Of a DNA stretch of 64,000 nucleotides, positions 42,437 through 50,703 are shown piece after piece. The stretch comes from CAZLFA01 sp964558665 (GTDB lineage Bacteria; Desulfobacterota; Syntrophia; Syntrophales; PHBD01), in assembly GCA_964558665.1 (NCBI GenBank), contig CAZLFA010000005.1:42466-106465 (forward strand), in the 5' to 3' direction. Position numbers and translations under genes: made by a program. Numbering within the stretch: position 1 is the stretch's first letter; every line of letters starts with the position of its first letter. The notes below the pieces were generated by a model. It was not told the DNA's origin. It ran no database searches and worked only from the letters and a program-made list of their open reading frames with translations.

Positions 42437-43438
42437 TTACGGGACTAACATTCGGCAGGAAAGGGCTGCATGAGCTGTTTCGTTCAGCAGTGGGAGGGTT
42501 TTGACATTTGCCGTCGCAGAAATAAGATTACGAATGCCGCCGGGAATATGCCCCAGAAAATCCTTTTTGCCTCTTTTCACTCCAAGAAATCCAAAGGCGC
42601 CGAGGGCCTGCATAAGCCTCTGGGCTGAGGCTTCATGAAAATACGTTTTAAAAGCATCCCAATCGAATTCGCGATGATCAAGGCTATAATAAAAATAGAG
42701 CAATTCAAGGCGTTCATCGTCAGTCGATGAAACATAGGGATCGTAAAGAAATGAACCCAGATCATAAAACATGCTGCCCCGCCGCATACCCTGAAAATCG
42801 ATCAGTGCCGGCTCTCCATTTTTGATCATGACGTTCTGCGACTGAAGATCGCGATGCATCAACTGCATCCCGCTTTTCATAATGCGATCCGCCAGTCCTG
42901 ACAGCTCTTTTTCCAGTTCCGGAAACAGACTGGAAGTCGTATCCATTCCACAGACTTCCTCCAGAAAGTTTTCCAGGAAATATTCTCTTTCCCATCGATA
43001 CAGATCATCATCAAATGAATTCATAAGCGGCACGGAACGTCGCCGAAAATCATCCAGGGAGTACACATGCAGCTTATGAATCATTTTCAGCGTCCTGTGA
43101 TAGAGATCAAACCTCACTTCCCGAGATGCATGACGGAATGACCAGAGGTCTTCATCTCCCAGGTCTTCCATGATGATTACAAATTTATCCTGGTCACGAT
43201 GAATAACAGCGGGTACACGCACCCCGATGCCGCTTAGAAAATCAGCTATAGCAGCATAGTATTTGTTTTCCTGCCGGTCGGGATTGTAATGAACAAAAAT
43301 AACCGATCGTTCATCAAGACGCACCCGATAATATGTGCGATCCGACCCGCCTTTTTGCAGACGCGATATCGCCGCCGTGCTGCATTTCGGCATGCCCAGC
43401 ACCGACTTTGTAATATTTATTGCATCCTCATCAGTCAT
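42437..43438 (-). CDS. amgK: N-acetylmuramate/N-acetylglucosamine kinase AmgK-like
   Basis: A 333-residue aminoglycoside-phosphotransferase-fold sugar kinase. Catalytic loop 'LMHRDLQSQNVMI' (about 196-208) and metal site 'LIDFQGMRRG' (about 215-224), the DFQG form being usual in AmgK. With MurU directly upstream (4-nt ATGA overlap), this is the anomeric-kinase route that turns recycled MurNAc into UDP-MurNAc, skipping de novo MurA, which in Pseudomonas gives intrinsic fosfomycin tolerance. The pair is the main evidence. Confidence 0.87.
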   Translation of the reverse strand: MTDEDAINITKSVLGMPKCSTAAISRLQKGGSDRTYYRVRLDERSVIFVHYNPDRQENKYYAAIADFLSGIGVRVPAVIHRDQDKFVIIMEDLGDEDLWSFRHASREVRFDLYHRTLKMIHKLHVYSLDDFRRRSVPLMNSFDDDLYRWEREYFLENFLEEVCGMDTTSSLFPELEKELSGLADRIMKSGMQLMHRDLQSQNVMIKNGEPALIDFQGMRRGSMFYDLGSFLYDPYVSSTDDERLELLYFYYSLDHREFDWDAFKTYFHEASAQRLMQALGAFGFLGVKRGKKDFLGHIPGGIRNLISATANVKTLPLLNETAHAALSCRMLVP

Positions 43439-44169
43439 TGATTATTCCAGCCCGCGGAAGAAAACAATTTATCAACCAGTTTATATTCACTGACCGTGCC
43501 GATGTCATACCACTGCCCTTCATCGATAATCACTCCGGCGACAGATCCCGGAACTGCCTTGATCATGTTTACAAAAACGGGCACGACAGACTCTATTTTA
43601 CCCTTCTCAAGACGCCTGAGAAAACTGTGCTCCACTATATAAACTCCTGTGAACAGATACCCGCCTGTTCCGGAATTACCCAACATATGACGCATATCGA
43701 CAACATCACCCGCTTCATTCAAATTAACGTTGAGAAGAGGGCCGGTGCTTCGCAATGCCAGAGTCACTTCCTTTTTCCTTTCGATATGAGCGCGGCACAG
43801 TTTTAAAAGAGGCAGGTTAGAGATGATATCGCCGTTGTAAACAAGTATCGGTTCCTCCGGAGCCAGCAGATCCTCAATATTCTTCAACCCGCCTGCCGTA
43901 TCAAGAAGAACCGGCTCATGCCGGAATATAATCGGCACCCCCCTCCACTGTCTGTCGGGAAATATATCGTCATATTTTGCGGCGCAGTGATGCGTATTAA
44001 CAATGAACCGTTGAATACCGATGGAAAAAAGATGATCCATTGCATAGGTGATAATCGGACGGCCTTTAATTTTAAGGAGAGGTTTAGGGCAATGTTCTGT
44101 CAGCGGGTGAAGGCGCGTTCCCAAACCGGCACCTAAGATGAAAGCCGTTTTTATGCATCCTTTTTCCAT
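43435..44169 (-). CDS. murU: MurNAc-1-phosphate uridylyltransferase MurU-like
   Basis: A 244-residue nucleotidyltransferase. 'FILGAGLGTRLHPLTEHCPK' is the nucleotide-binding signature, 'DTAGGLKNI' and 'VYNGDIISN' (metal Asp) follow, 'WYDIGTVSEY' is near the end. In the amgK-murU pair it should make UDP-MurNAc from MurNAc-1-phosphate. A generic sugar-1-phosphate nucleotidyltransferase is the alternative if the pair is misread. Starts 27 nt before the MBL-CNB gene end. Confidence 0.86.
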   Translation of the reverse strand: MEKGCIKTAFILGAGLGTRLHPLTEHCPKPLLKIKGRPIITYAMDHLFSIGIQRFIVNTHHCAAKYDDIFPDRQWRGVPIIFRHEPVLLDTAGGLKNIEDLLAPEEPILVYNGDIISNLPLLKLCRAHIERKKEVTLALRSTGPLLNVNLNEAGDVVDMRHMLGNSGTGGYLFTGVYIVEHSFLRRLEKGKIESVVPVFVNMIKAVPGSVAGVIIDEGQWYDIGTVSEYKLVDKLFSSAGWNNQ

Positions 44170-44195
44170 AAGCGGTAATACATCCCAACAAGAAT

Positions 44196-46400
44196 TTAAT
44201 CAGAATCAAAAAGCGTATCATATACGGTCAGTCTTTTCTCAAAGGTCTCTCTGATTTTCCACTCTATGATGGGAATATCCTTTATTGCTGCCTTGGGAAT
44301 AATCATGAGTTCCACATCCTGATGCGCCACAGCCGTGAAAAAATCCGCCGCATTCAGAAGAATTGTCTCTTCGCCAAAGAAATCGCCGGGAGAGAGGGTC
44401 TCCAGAAGTTGTCCACCTGCATACAGAGCCGCTTTTCCCGAGAATATCAAGACAAGCTTGGGTTCCAGGCCGATAATCAGCTCTTCATTGCTGCACGCTC
44501 TTTTAATTACTGCCTGTCTTGCAATCTTGTGCTGGATAAGGCTGGAAATCATCTCACCAAACAGGTAGGTTGTCTGGAGGAATTTCACTATATCATACAA
44601 GCGCTGCATATCTTCCAAATCGAAATTGCGCTTTATAAATTCATGGTAAATATCCACCGGTATTTTGAGAGCCTTCACATAGCTGACGGAGCGATACGTA
44701 AGCGGCGAAGGTTCATTATTGATCGCGGAAAATTCTCCCAGGAATGACGCTGTGGAAAGCTTGCTGCTTATTCCTCTTTCAGCGTCTATGTATTCGGCGA
44801 CACCATTCAGAATGAGAAAGACATAATTAATGCGGTCCCCCTTCTTGATCATAATGGCGCCAGCGTTAAACGACTCGATGGGACAGTTGTGCAGCATATT
44901 GAGATCGTGCACTGGAGCGCGGGGGAAGTACTCTTTCAGAAAATGGAAAGCGGACTGCATGAAGTGATCTTTGTAGGCCTCAATAAGAACATCCTCCTGT
45001 CCGAAGGATGCCTGCGAACCGATCTCTTTTTCCGAAACAGTAAGATTGCTGGCGGTATGACTAAGAAGAATCTTATCCGAGCGGTCATTGAGGAAATCTT
45101 CGGCAACTCCATGGATCAGACCTCCCCCGACGTCGATCTTCTTCAGGTTGGCCCTGCTCATGATGCATGATTTAAAGGTATCGTAAATTTGTCTTGCCGT
45201 ATCCGATTTCTTCGTCTCAGAGCCAAGCAAGTCTTCCAGAACCTTCAGAGAAGGGATATCGGCAAGATGAGTGTAAGTCTTATGCCCGCCTTCCCAGAAA
45301 CTTCGGAAAACCATGACGGATGTCTCCACAGGATGGGGGGAAAGAATCGGCATTACCTCCAGACCGTCTATGTTGTTCCATTTATTGAACTCCAGATCGT
45401 TGATCACGAATGAACTGTGAACGCGCCTTTCCGATATAGACATCAGAGAGGAAAGTTTCTTGACTACAGTTGCCCTGACCAGCGGCACAGCATAATATTT
45501 AATCCTGTGGTCGGAATGAATCAGTGAGGTTAAACCTGCAAAATGATCATCATGTGCATGCGTGTGAAAGATACCCTCTATCTCATTGACGCCAATGCCC
45601 AGACTGGTGAGGCTGTTGAGGATATTCGGACCGGTATCGATAAGGTATATCTTGCCTTGAAAGGTAATGAGACTGGACATGCACGGGCGCATCACATCCC
45701 ATCCATCGCCTTCACCGATGTGAATGATGGAAAAGTATTCCCTCTTGATGCTGTGATAACTGAGATTGATGGCCGGCTTGTATTCCTCACCCGGCCCCAG
45801 ATTCAAATCGACCGTCAAGCTCTTCCCTTTATACTGAAATGAAAAGACATTAAGCGCTGTGCGCCTGATCAAAACCCCGCCGGGCAGTTCCACATGAGAG
45901 GATATAATGGGGTAAAAATCTATGAGTTCATCCGTCGGCCTGATCTGATTGAAGGCAAACTTCATCTTAAGCTTGAAAATCTCCTCGGCAACATCCTCAT
46001 CGATCCCTGTTGCGATAATCTCCTCTTTCGATTTAAGGCCGTAGTTGCCCCGGCTGATATATTCACTTTGCGCTCTGATCTGATTGGCGGTTCCAATCAT
46101 GATGGGCTTTTTCCCCTTGTTATTGGGGTGATGCGGAATTAACATTCCCTGCCGGTAGAGCATCTGCAGAACGGGGAACTCTGCAAGGTTTGCGAATTGC
46201 CCCTTCTGTATGGAAACATCGGAAAGGAGAATGGCATTAGGCCCGCTTTCATAAGCAACTCCATTTTTGTTCCTGGGCAATATCAGGCCGCGAATCATCA
46301 AATGCTTGACGACATCGGCGGGACAGCCACACAGGACAAACAAATCCTCTTCCGGTATTTCCACCCAATATACGCCATCCATGACACGGATTTTTTCCAT
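44196..46400 (-). CDS. Metallo-beta-lactamase fold protein with two cyclic nucleotide-binding domains
   Basis: 734 residues of rare make-up. 1-215: unrecognised N-terminal part with a Cys pair at 24/26. About 220-470: MBL hydrolase with 'HTHAHDDH' at 279-286, 'LIDTGPNI' before it and a later 'LLSHTASN', so a two-metal site is likely. About 505-600 and 640-725: two Crp-type CNB domains ('TASFLGEFSAINNEPSPLTYR'-like cassette shown by 'FLGEFSAI', and 'SPGDFFGEETILL'). No membrane helix or signal peptide. It may be a cyclic-nucleotide-controlled phosphodiesterase or hydrolase; the substrate is unknown. Sits 27 nt before murU. Confidence 0.82.
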   Translation of the reverse strand: MEKIRVMDGVYWVEIPEEDLFVLCGCPADVVKHLMIRGLILPRNKNGVAYESGPNAILLSDVSIQKGQFANLAEFPVLQMLYRQGMLIPHHPNNKGKKPIMIGTANQIRAQSEYISRGNYGLKSKEEIIATGIDEDVAEEIFKLKMKFAFNQIRPTDELIDFYPIISSHVELPGGVLIRRTALNVFSFQYKGKSLTVDLNLGPGEEYKPAINLSYHSIKREYFSIIHIGEGDGWDVMRPCMSSLITFQGKIYLIDTGPNILNSLTSLGIGVNEIEGIFHTHAHDDHFAGLTSLIHSDHRIKYYAVPLVRATVVKKLSSLMSISERRVHSSFVINDLEFNKWNNIDGLEVMPILSPHPVETSVMVFRSFWEGGHKTYTHLADIPSLKVLEDLLGSETKKSDTARQIYDTFKSCIMSRANLKKIDVGGGLIHGVAEDFLNDRSDKILLSHTASNLTVSEKEIGSQASFGQEDVLIEAYKDHFMQSAFHFLKEYFPRAPVHDLNMLHNCPIESFNAGAIMIKKGDRINYVFLILNGVAEYIDAERGISSKLSTASFLGEFSAINNEPSPLTYRSVSYVKALKIPVDIYHEFIKRNFDLEDMQRLYDIVKFLQTTYLFGEMISSLIQHKIARQAVIKRACSNEELIIGLEPKLVLIFSGKAALYAGGQLLETLSPGDFFGEETILLNAADFFTAVAHQDVELMIIPKAAIKDIPIIEWKIRETFEKRLTVYDTLFDSD

Positions 46401-46584
46401 AGGTCCGTCTCCTTTTCATCTCTGAAGAGAGTTATTGCGGAAACAGCGCCGGGCAATCACCTCTCAACAGATGCAAATCAGGCAAATGAAAATGATTTCC
46501 GTATAGCTTTTTGGAAATTTATAAATTATAGAACCTTAAGCCTTTTGGGTCAACAAGTAATAAGGACAAGTAATAAAGATTGAT

Positions 46585-48093
46585 ATGTACAATAAACAAG
46601 GGCTTGAAAAAAGTAAACTGTACTCTGCGGCCGAGACAAGCGTGCTCCTCGTGAACCCGCGATACAACGGCCACTCGGAAATCCCGCCGTTAGGTCTGGA
46701 ATGCCTGGCCGCCCCCCTGATCGGCGAAGGCATTAAGGTATCCATCCTGGATCTCGATATCCGCTCCGACGAGGCAGGTAGAAGCGATCTTCAAAATGCC
46801 ATTCGGGGCTTATATCCGCAGATTGTGGGCGTAACGGCCATGTCCCACAGCTTCCAATCGGCACAACAAGTTTGCAGTATTTCAAAAAACATTCATCCCG
46901 CTGCCTTGACAGTATTGGGCGGCATTCATGCCACGGTAAGGGCAGATGAAATCCTTAAAAAGCAAAGTGACATTGATGTATGCGTCCGCGGCGAAGGGGA
47001 AGCAACCTTCCGTGAATTGATCGACTGCTTCATCAGCGGGAAAGCCTTCTCCGGCATCAAGGGCATCAGCTTTCGAGACAATGAAAAGATTATGCATAAT
47101 ACGGAAAGGGATCTGATCCGGGATCTACGCGAACTTCCTGCTCCCGCACACTGCCTCTCAGATCATGAAACATACAGGACAAGGAGTGTTTCCTCAAGCA
47201 GAGGATGTTATCACAACTGCACCTTCTGCTCGATTCAGGCTCAATATCACCGGACAGTCCGCACGAGAGACGTCGCAGACATCATGGAAGAATTAGAAGC
47301 CCTGATTGACCGCGGTGCGAAAAGAATCATGTTTACCGACGACAATTTTACCTTCAGTCTCAAGCGGGTAAGGGAGATTTGTGATCGGATAAAGCACCTG
47401 GGCCTTGACGGCAAGGCGAGCTTTTATGCGGAAGGACGCATCGATGATATCTGCCGCAATCCGATAATGGCCTCATTATTGAGCAATGCAGGTTTTCAGG
47501 GATTGTATATCGGCGCCGAATCGGGATCCGCAGAGGTCCTTGAATATTACAGAAAAGATTCGTGTCCCGAAGATATCGTCAAAGGAGTGGCTTACTGTAT
47601 TGAGCAGAACCTGACCCCTGTCCTCAATTTTATTCTGTTCGGCCCTCGTGATACAATTGCCACCATGCGTGAAACTATCAGCCTTGCCCGGCAGGCATTT
47701 GAAATGGGAGCCGAGATTGTCTATGCCGAGACACTGAATCCTTATCCTGGAACGCCGATCCAGGAAGCTTTGGAAAAGGACGGCCTCTTCCGTGAGGAAG
47801 AGGGGATTTATTATTTCAAATCCTGTCACGGCATCGAAATAGAGTGGGTGCTTCGCCTCTGTAATGCGGCCAGGGCCATAACGGAACTGCTTCACAGAGA
47901 GGATAAATATTTTATAATGAAAAAATCCTATTTCGAAATGGGCTATCTTGATGATCTTTTGTCGGGTAATATTCCTTCCAGGTTCAAGGAACTTTACGAC
48001 AGCCGCACCGCTGATGGCAATGACGCCGCAACATCAGACATTGTGGAAATCCACCGTTACATGACAGCCACCATCAAGGATGCTCCAATTTGA
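46585..48093 (+). CDS. B12-binding-domain radical SAM protein
   Basis: 502 residues. N-terminal cobalamin-binding Rossmann domain about 15-155 ('VLLVNPRYNGHSEIPPLGLE', then 'VGVTAMSHSF' and 'TVLGGIHATVRADEIL'); radical SAM core about 195-420 with CxxxCxxC in 'GCYHNCTFCSIQ' (Cys near 207, 211, 214); and a C-terminal extension. The layout is that of BchE/P-methylase-like enzymes and of methyltransferases or ring-forming enzymes of class B. The reaction cannot be read from the sequence. There is no lipobox or other partner nearby. Divergent from the MBL-CNB gene. Confidence 0.9.
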   Translation: MYNKQGLEKSKLYSAAETSVLLVNPRYNGHSEIPPLGLECLAAPLIGEGIKVSILDLDIRSDEAGRSDLQNAIRGLYPQIVGVTAMSHSFQSAQQVCSISKNIHPAALTVLGGIHATVRADEILKKQSDIDVCVRGEGEATFRELIDCFISGKAFSGIKGISFRDNEKIMHNTERDLIRDLRELPAPAHCLSDHETYRTRSVSSSRGCYHNCTFCSIQAQYHRTVRTRDVADIMEELEALIDRGAKRIMFTDDNFTFSLKRVREICDRIKHLGLDGKASFYAEGRIDDICRNPIMASLLSNAGFQGLYIGAESGSAEVLEYYRKDSCPEDIVKGVAYCIEQNLTPVLNFILFGPRDTIATMRETISLARQAFEMGAEIVYAETLNPYPGTPIQEALEKDGLFREEEGIYYFKSCHGIEIEWVLRLCNAARAITELLHREDKYFIMKKSYFEMGYLDDLLSGNIPSRFKELYDSRTADGNDAATSDIVEIHRYMTATIKDAPI

Positions 48094-48144
48094 TCCATGC
48101 CGCTTGTCGATAAGCCGGCAACTTTCCTCCCTGCCTCCTTCATG

Positions 48145-48328
48145 AAATAAACCCGGATTACGCCATAGAATTCATAGGCACTTGGATATGTGAATATTAT
48201 TCTGGTCAAAGTGGTTTTCAAGCGGCAAATCAAATATTTTTCTTGTGAAAAATATTCTGAGCCGCGGAAAGCCATTTTGACCAGGATACCAACGGGTATT
48301 ATGTCTTTATCGCATAATCTGGGATAAA
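48145..48328. repeat. Palindromic dispersed repeat, copy A
   Basis: A 184-bp element, near-identical to copy B at 54847-55031. Its two halves are imperfect inverse complements: outer AACCCGGATTACGC against GCATAATCTGGG, middle TTCTGGTCA against TGACCAGGA, and a centre AATATTTTTC-ttgt-GAAAAATATT (48233-48256). It follows the radical SAM gene by 51 nt and ends 38 nt before the TTGACA of the next operon. No transposase is encoded. Confidence 0.9.
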
Positions 48329-48365
48329 TTTCGACATCAACTTTTCAAAAAAATAAATTTATTTA

Positions 48366-48394
48366 TTGACACGGCAATCCATATACTCTATGGT
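48366..48394 (+). promoter_or_regulatory. Promoter of the 2-oxoacid oxidoreductase operon
   Basis: TTGACA (48366-48371) with TATGGT (48389-48394), 17-nt spacing. Predicted transcription starts near 48401, leaving a leader of about 230 nt that holds a short ORF and an attenuator. Confidence 0.7.
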
Positions 48395-48429
48395 TATGGT
48401 CACTTTTTTTCGCGGAGAGTTCCTAACAA

Positions 48430-48546
48430 ATGGCGTTTGAAATGAAGAAGAAAGAGCAATACAGCGGTTTACTGCAGCTAGAGTTGTTGTGCCTCTCTCT
48501 TCTTTTGATGGGATTAAACCCATCACCCGTCGTTTTTAGGAGTTAG
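48430..48546 (+). CDS. Leucine-rich leader peptide of an attenuator
   Basis: A 38-codon ORF, ATG to TAG. Residues 14-29 contain ten Leu codons in 16 positions ('LLQLELLCLSLLLMGL'), of several codon types (TTA, CTG, CTA, TTG, CTC, CTT). A weak GGAG lies 12 nt before the ATG. The peptide itself needs no function: stalling of the ribosome on the Leu run when charged tRNA-Leu is scarce would decide which downstream helix forms, as in the leu and ilv leaders of enterobacteria. Identified here by translation and fold, not by similarity. Confidence 0.72.
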   Translation: MAFEMKKKEQYSGLLQLELLCLSLLLMGLNPSPVVFRS

Positions 48547-48605
48547 CATAACCAGCATCTAAGATAGAATCCTAAAGGCCATGGGTGAAAATTCATGGCT
48601 TTTTT
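48507..48605 (+). promoter_or_regulatory. Transcription attenuator: protector, antiterminator and terminator helices
   Basis: Protector: GATGGG (48507-48512) with CCCATC (48519-48524). Antiterminator: TCACCC (48523-48528) with GGGTGA (48583-48588) enclosing TTTAGGA (48535-48541) with TCCTAAA (48570-48576), separated by a symmetric 6+6-nt internal loop. Terminator: AAAGGCCATG (48574-48583) with CATGGCTTTT (48594-48603) and a T-tract to 48605. The antiterminator shares bases with both others, so they exclude each other. The leader stop codon (48544-48546) lies within the antiterminator's loop, so a ribosome there would free the terminator. Confidence 0.75.
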
Positions 48606-48634
48606 GTTTTCAACAACTTTATGAGGAAGAGAAA

Positions 48635-49195
48635 ATGCATGAAGTAATATGGCATGGAAGAGGCGGACAGGGTGTGGTTGTTGCCGCACAGATACTGGCT
48701 GAGTCTGCTTATTTCGACGGATTCAAGGGTGTGACGTCGGCGCCGACCTTCGGTCCGGAGAGACGCGGCGCACCGCTGACGGCATCAACACGCATATCCT
48801 CCGAACCGGTGAGAATGGTTTCGCAGATAGAACACGCCGACATCGCTGTCGTTCTTGATCCCACACTCCTATCGGTTGTCAACATTCTGGGCACCCTCAA
48901 GGAAGACGGCCTGATAATCATCAATACCGAACTCAAGCCCGATCAATTGAACATAAACGGCAAGGTCCATCTTGCCATCGTGGATGCGGGATCAATTGCC
49001 ATAAAGCACCGGCTGATCAGAGAAGGCAAACCGATTGTCAACACGCCCATGCTGGGAGCCTTTGCCAAGGCATCCAATCTGGTGTCGCTGGAATCTATGG
49101 AGAGAGGGTTGAAGGGAAAACTGTCGAGCAATGTGTCAGCGGCCAATATCTCCGCGTTAAAAGACGCGTTTGAAATAACGCAAATCGTAAGATGA
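48635..49195 (+). CDS. 2-oxoacid:ferredoxin oxidoreductase, gamma subunit
   Basis: 186 residues. 'WHGRGGQGVVVAAQILAESA' is the gamma-chain signature, then 'APTFGPERRGAPLTASTRIS'. In PFOR-type enzymes this chain helps bind coenzyme A. Start is ATG 48635 (SD GAGGAAG); a longer frame from 48581 would begin inside the terminator stem. First of four genes in the order gamma-delta-alpha-beta, the VOR/POR layout of archaea and anaerobes. Leucine-controlled attenuation points to branched-chain 2-oxoacids, but POR-type use is not excluded. Confidence 0.9.
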   Translation: MHEVIWHGRGGQGVVVAAQILAESAYFDGFKGVTSAPTFGPERRGAPLTASTRISSEPVRMVSQIEHADIAVVLDPTLLSVVNILGTLKEDGLIIINTELKPDQLNINGKVHLAIVDAGSIAIKHRLIREGKPIVNTPMLGAFAKASNLVSLESMERGLKGKLSSNVSAANISALKDAFEITQIVR

Positions 49196-49203
49196 GGAAG
49201 AAC

Positions 49204-49494
49204 ATGAAAAACAGAGACGACAACATTTCCGCCATGGCTACTCCGGCGGTCGGAGAGGCAGGCAAAACCGGCGGTTGGCGGGACATGAAGCCGGTTATCA
49301 ATCACGCAAAATGTATCCCTTCCGTCAAAAAGAAATCCGCATGCTTTCTATGCTGGCTTTACTGCCCGGAAGGCGTGATCAGTTCCACCATCCCTGTTAC
49401 TATTGATTATGTCTATTGCAAGGGATGCGGGGTCTGCGCGGAAGAGTGCCCGGCCAAGGCAATCACTATGGAACATGAGGGGGATAGCGAATGA
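49204..49494 (+). CDS. 2-oxoacid:ferredoxin oxidoreductase, delta (ferredoxin) subunit
   Basis: About 96 residues with two [4Fe-4S] sites. The second is regular, 'CKGCGVCAEECPAKAI'. The first is stretched: Cys in 'KCIPS', then after ten residues 'CFLCWLYCPEG', with the spacing C-x10-C-x2-C-x3-C. Carries electrons from the TPP-bound intermediate to ferredoxin. ATG at 49204 is favoured by GAGGAAG; ATG at 49192 overlaps the gamma stop and is the alternative. Four-nt overlap with the alpha gene. Confidence 0.9.
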   Translation: MKNRDDNISAMATPAVGEAGKTGGWRDMKPVINHAKCIPSVKKKSACFLCWLYCPEGVISSTIPVTIDYVYCKGCGVCAEECPAKAITMEHEGDSE

Positions 49495-50699
49495 GCAACG
49501 TCCAGATCATGACAGGCAATACTGCGGCGGCAATCGGGGCCAAGCTGTGCCAGGTCCAGGTTGTAGCCGCCTATCCGATAACACCGCAGACGTCCGTTAC
49601 CGAGATGCTGTCGCAGTACATTGAAAGCGGAGAGTTCAAAGCCGAATATATACGCGTCGAGTCGGAGCATTCCGCTTTGACCGTCTGTATATCTGCTTCT
49701 ACGGTAGGAGCAAGGGCGTTCACCTCAACCAGTTCACAGGGGCTGCTCTACATGCATGAACAGATACACTGGGCTGCCGGCTCCCGGCTGCCGATTGTGA
49801 TGTGCTGCGTAAACCGCGGCGTGGGCGCTCCCTGGACGATATTCAATGATCAGCAGGATTCCATTTCCCAGCGCGATACGGGATGGATCCAGATATACTG
49901 CCGGGACAACCAGGAGATCATAGATTCCGTAATCCAGGGATACAAGATAGCCGAGCAGGTTTATGTCCCGGTTATGGTCTGTTACGACGGGTTTGTGTTG
50001 TCCCATACAATGATGCCCGTCGACATACCCGATGCCCAGGAAGTTGCCGAGTACCTGCCTCCCTATAAACCCCATACAATTCTTGATCCCTCGTCCCCGA
50101 GAAACATCAATCCCGTTCTTTTCCCATGGAGAAGGGCCAATTCAGAGGGTGTCATGTGCGACGGCTACATGGAGATGCGCTATAAACTGCAGAAGGCCAT
50201 CGATGAATCCCGGGATGTAATTTCAGAAACGTCCAAATCCTTTGCAGGAAAGTTCGGACGGGATCACGGCGGCATGTTGTGGCATTACAAAACGGATGAT
50301 GCCGAAATTATCCTTTCCGGCATGGGTTCCGTTGCCAACGAGGCTACGGCGGCGGCAGACATGCTGCGCGACAAGGGAATAAAGGCAGGCGTTATCGGCA
50401 TAAGGGTATTCAGGCCGTTTCCCGTAAAAGAGGTTCGTGAGGCGTTCAGGAACAGAAAAGCACTCATTCTTTTCGAGAAGGCCATCAGTTACGGCTACGA
50501 AGGGGCATTGTGCTCGGAATTGAAAGCCGCCTTTTACGGCACCGACATTCGCATACCTGTTTACAATTACGTCGTCGGCCTCGGCGGACGCGACGTCAAG
50601 GCAAGAGAGCTTGCCACGGCAGCAAATGAATCACTGGAAGCAATAGCATCCGGAAATACTGAACCAAAACCGATCTGGTTAAATTGCGTGACGGAGTGA
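49491..50699 (+). CDS. 2-oxoacid:ferredoxin oxidoreductase, alpha subunit
   Basis: 402 residues. 'AAYPITPQTSVTEML' (about 25-39) is the pyrimidine-binding signature of this superfamily, followed by 'VESEHSALTVCISASTVGAR' with the Glu that activates TPP, and 'FNDQQDSISQRDTGW'. The C-terminal domain is transketolase-like ('VIGIRVFRPFPVKEV'). Works with beta as the catalytic core. Start ATG overlaps the delta stop (ATGA). Confidence 0.93.
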   Translation: MSNVQIMTGNTAAAIGAKLCQVQVVAAYPITPQTSVTEMLSQYIESGEFKAEYIRVESEHSALTVCISASTVGARAFTSTSSQGLLYMHEQIHWAAGSRLPIVMCCVNRGVGAPWTIFNDQQDSISQRDTGWIQIYCRDNQEIIDSVIQGYKIAEQVYVPVMVCYDGFVLSHTMMPVDIPDAQEVAEYLPPYKPHTILDPSSPRNINPVLFPWRRANSEGVMCDGYMEMRYKLQKAIDESRDVISETSKSFAGKFGRDHGGMLWHYKTDDAEIILSGMGSVANEATAAADMLRDKGIKAGVIGIRVFRPFPVKEVREAFRNRKALILFEKAISYGYEGALCSELKAAFYGTDIRIPVYNYVVGLGGRDVKARELATAANESLEAIASGNTEPKPIWLNCVTE

Positions 50700-50703
50700 C
50701 AAA

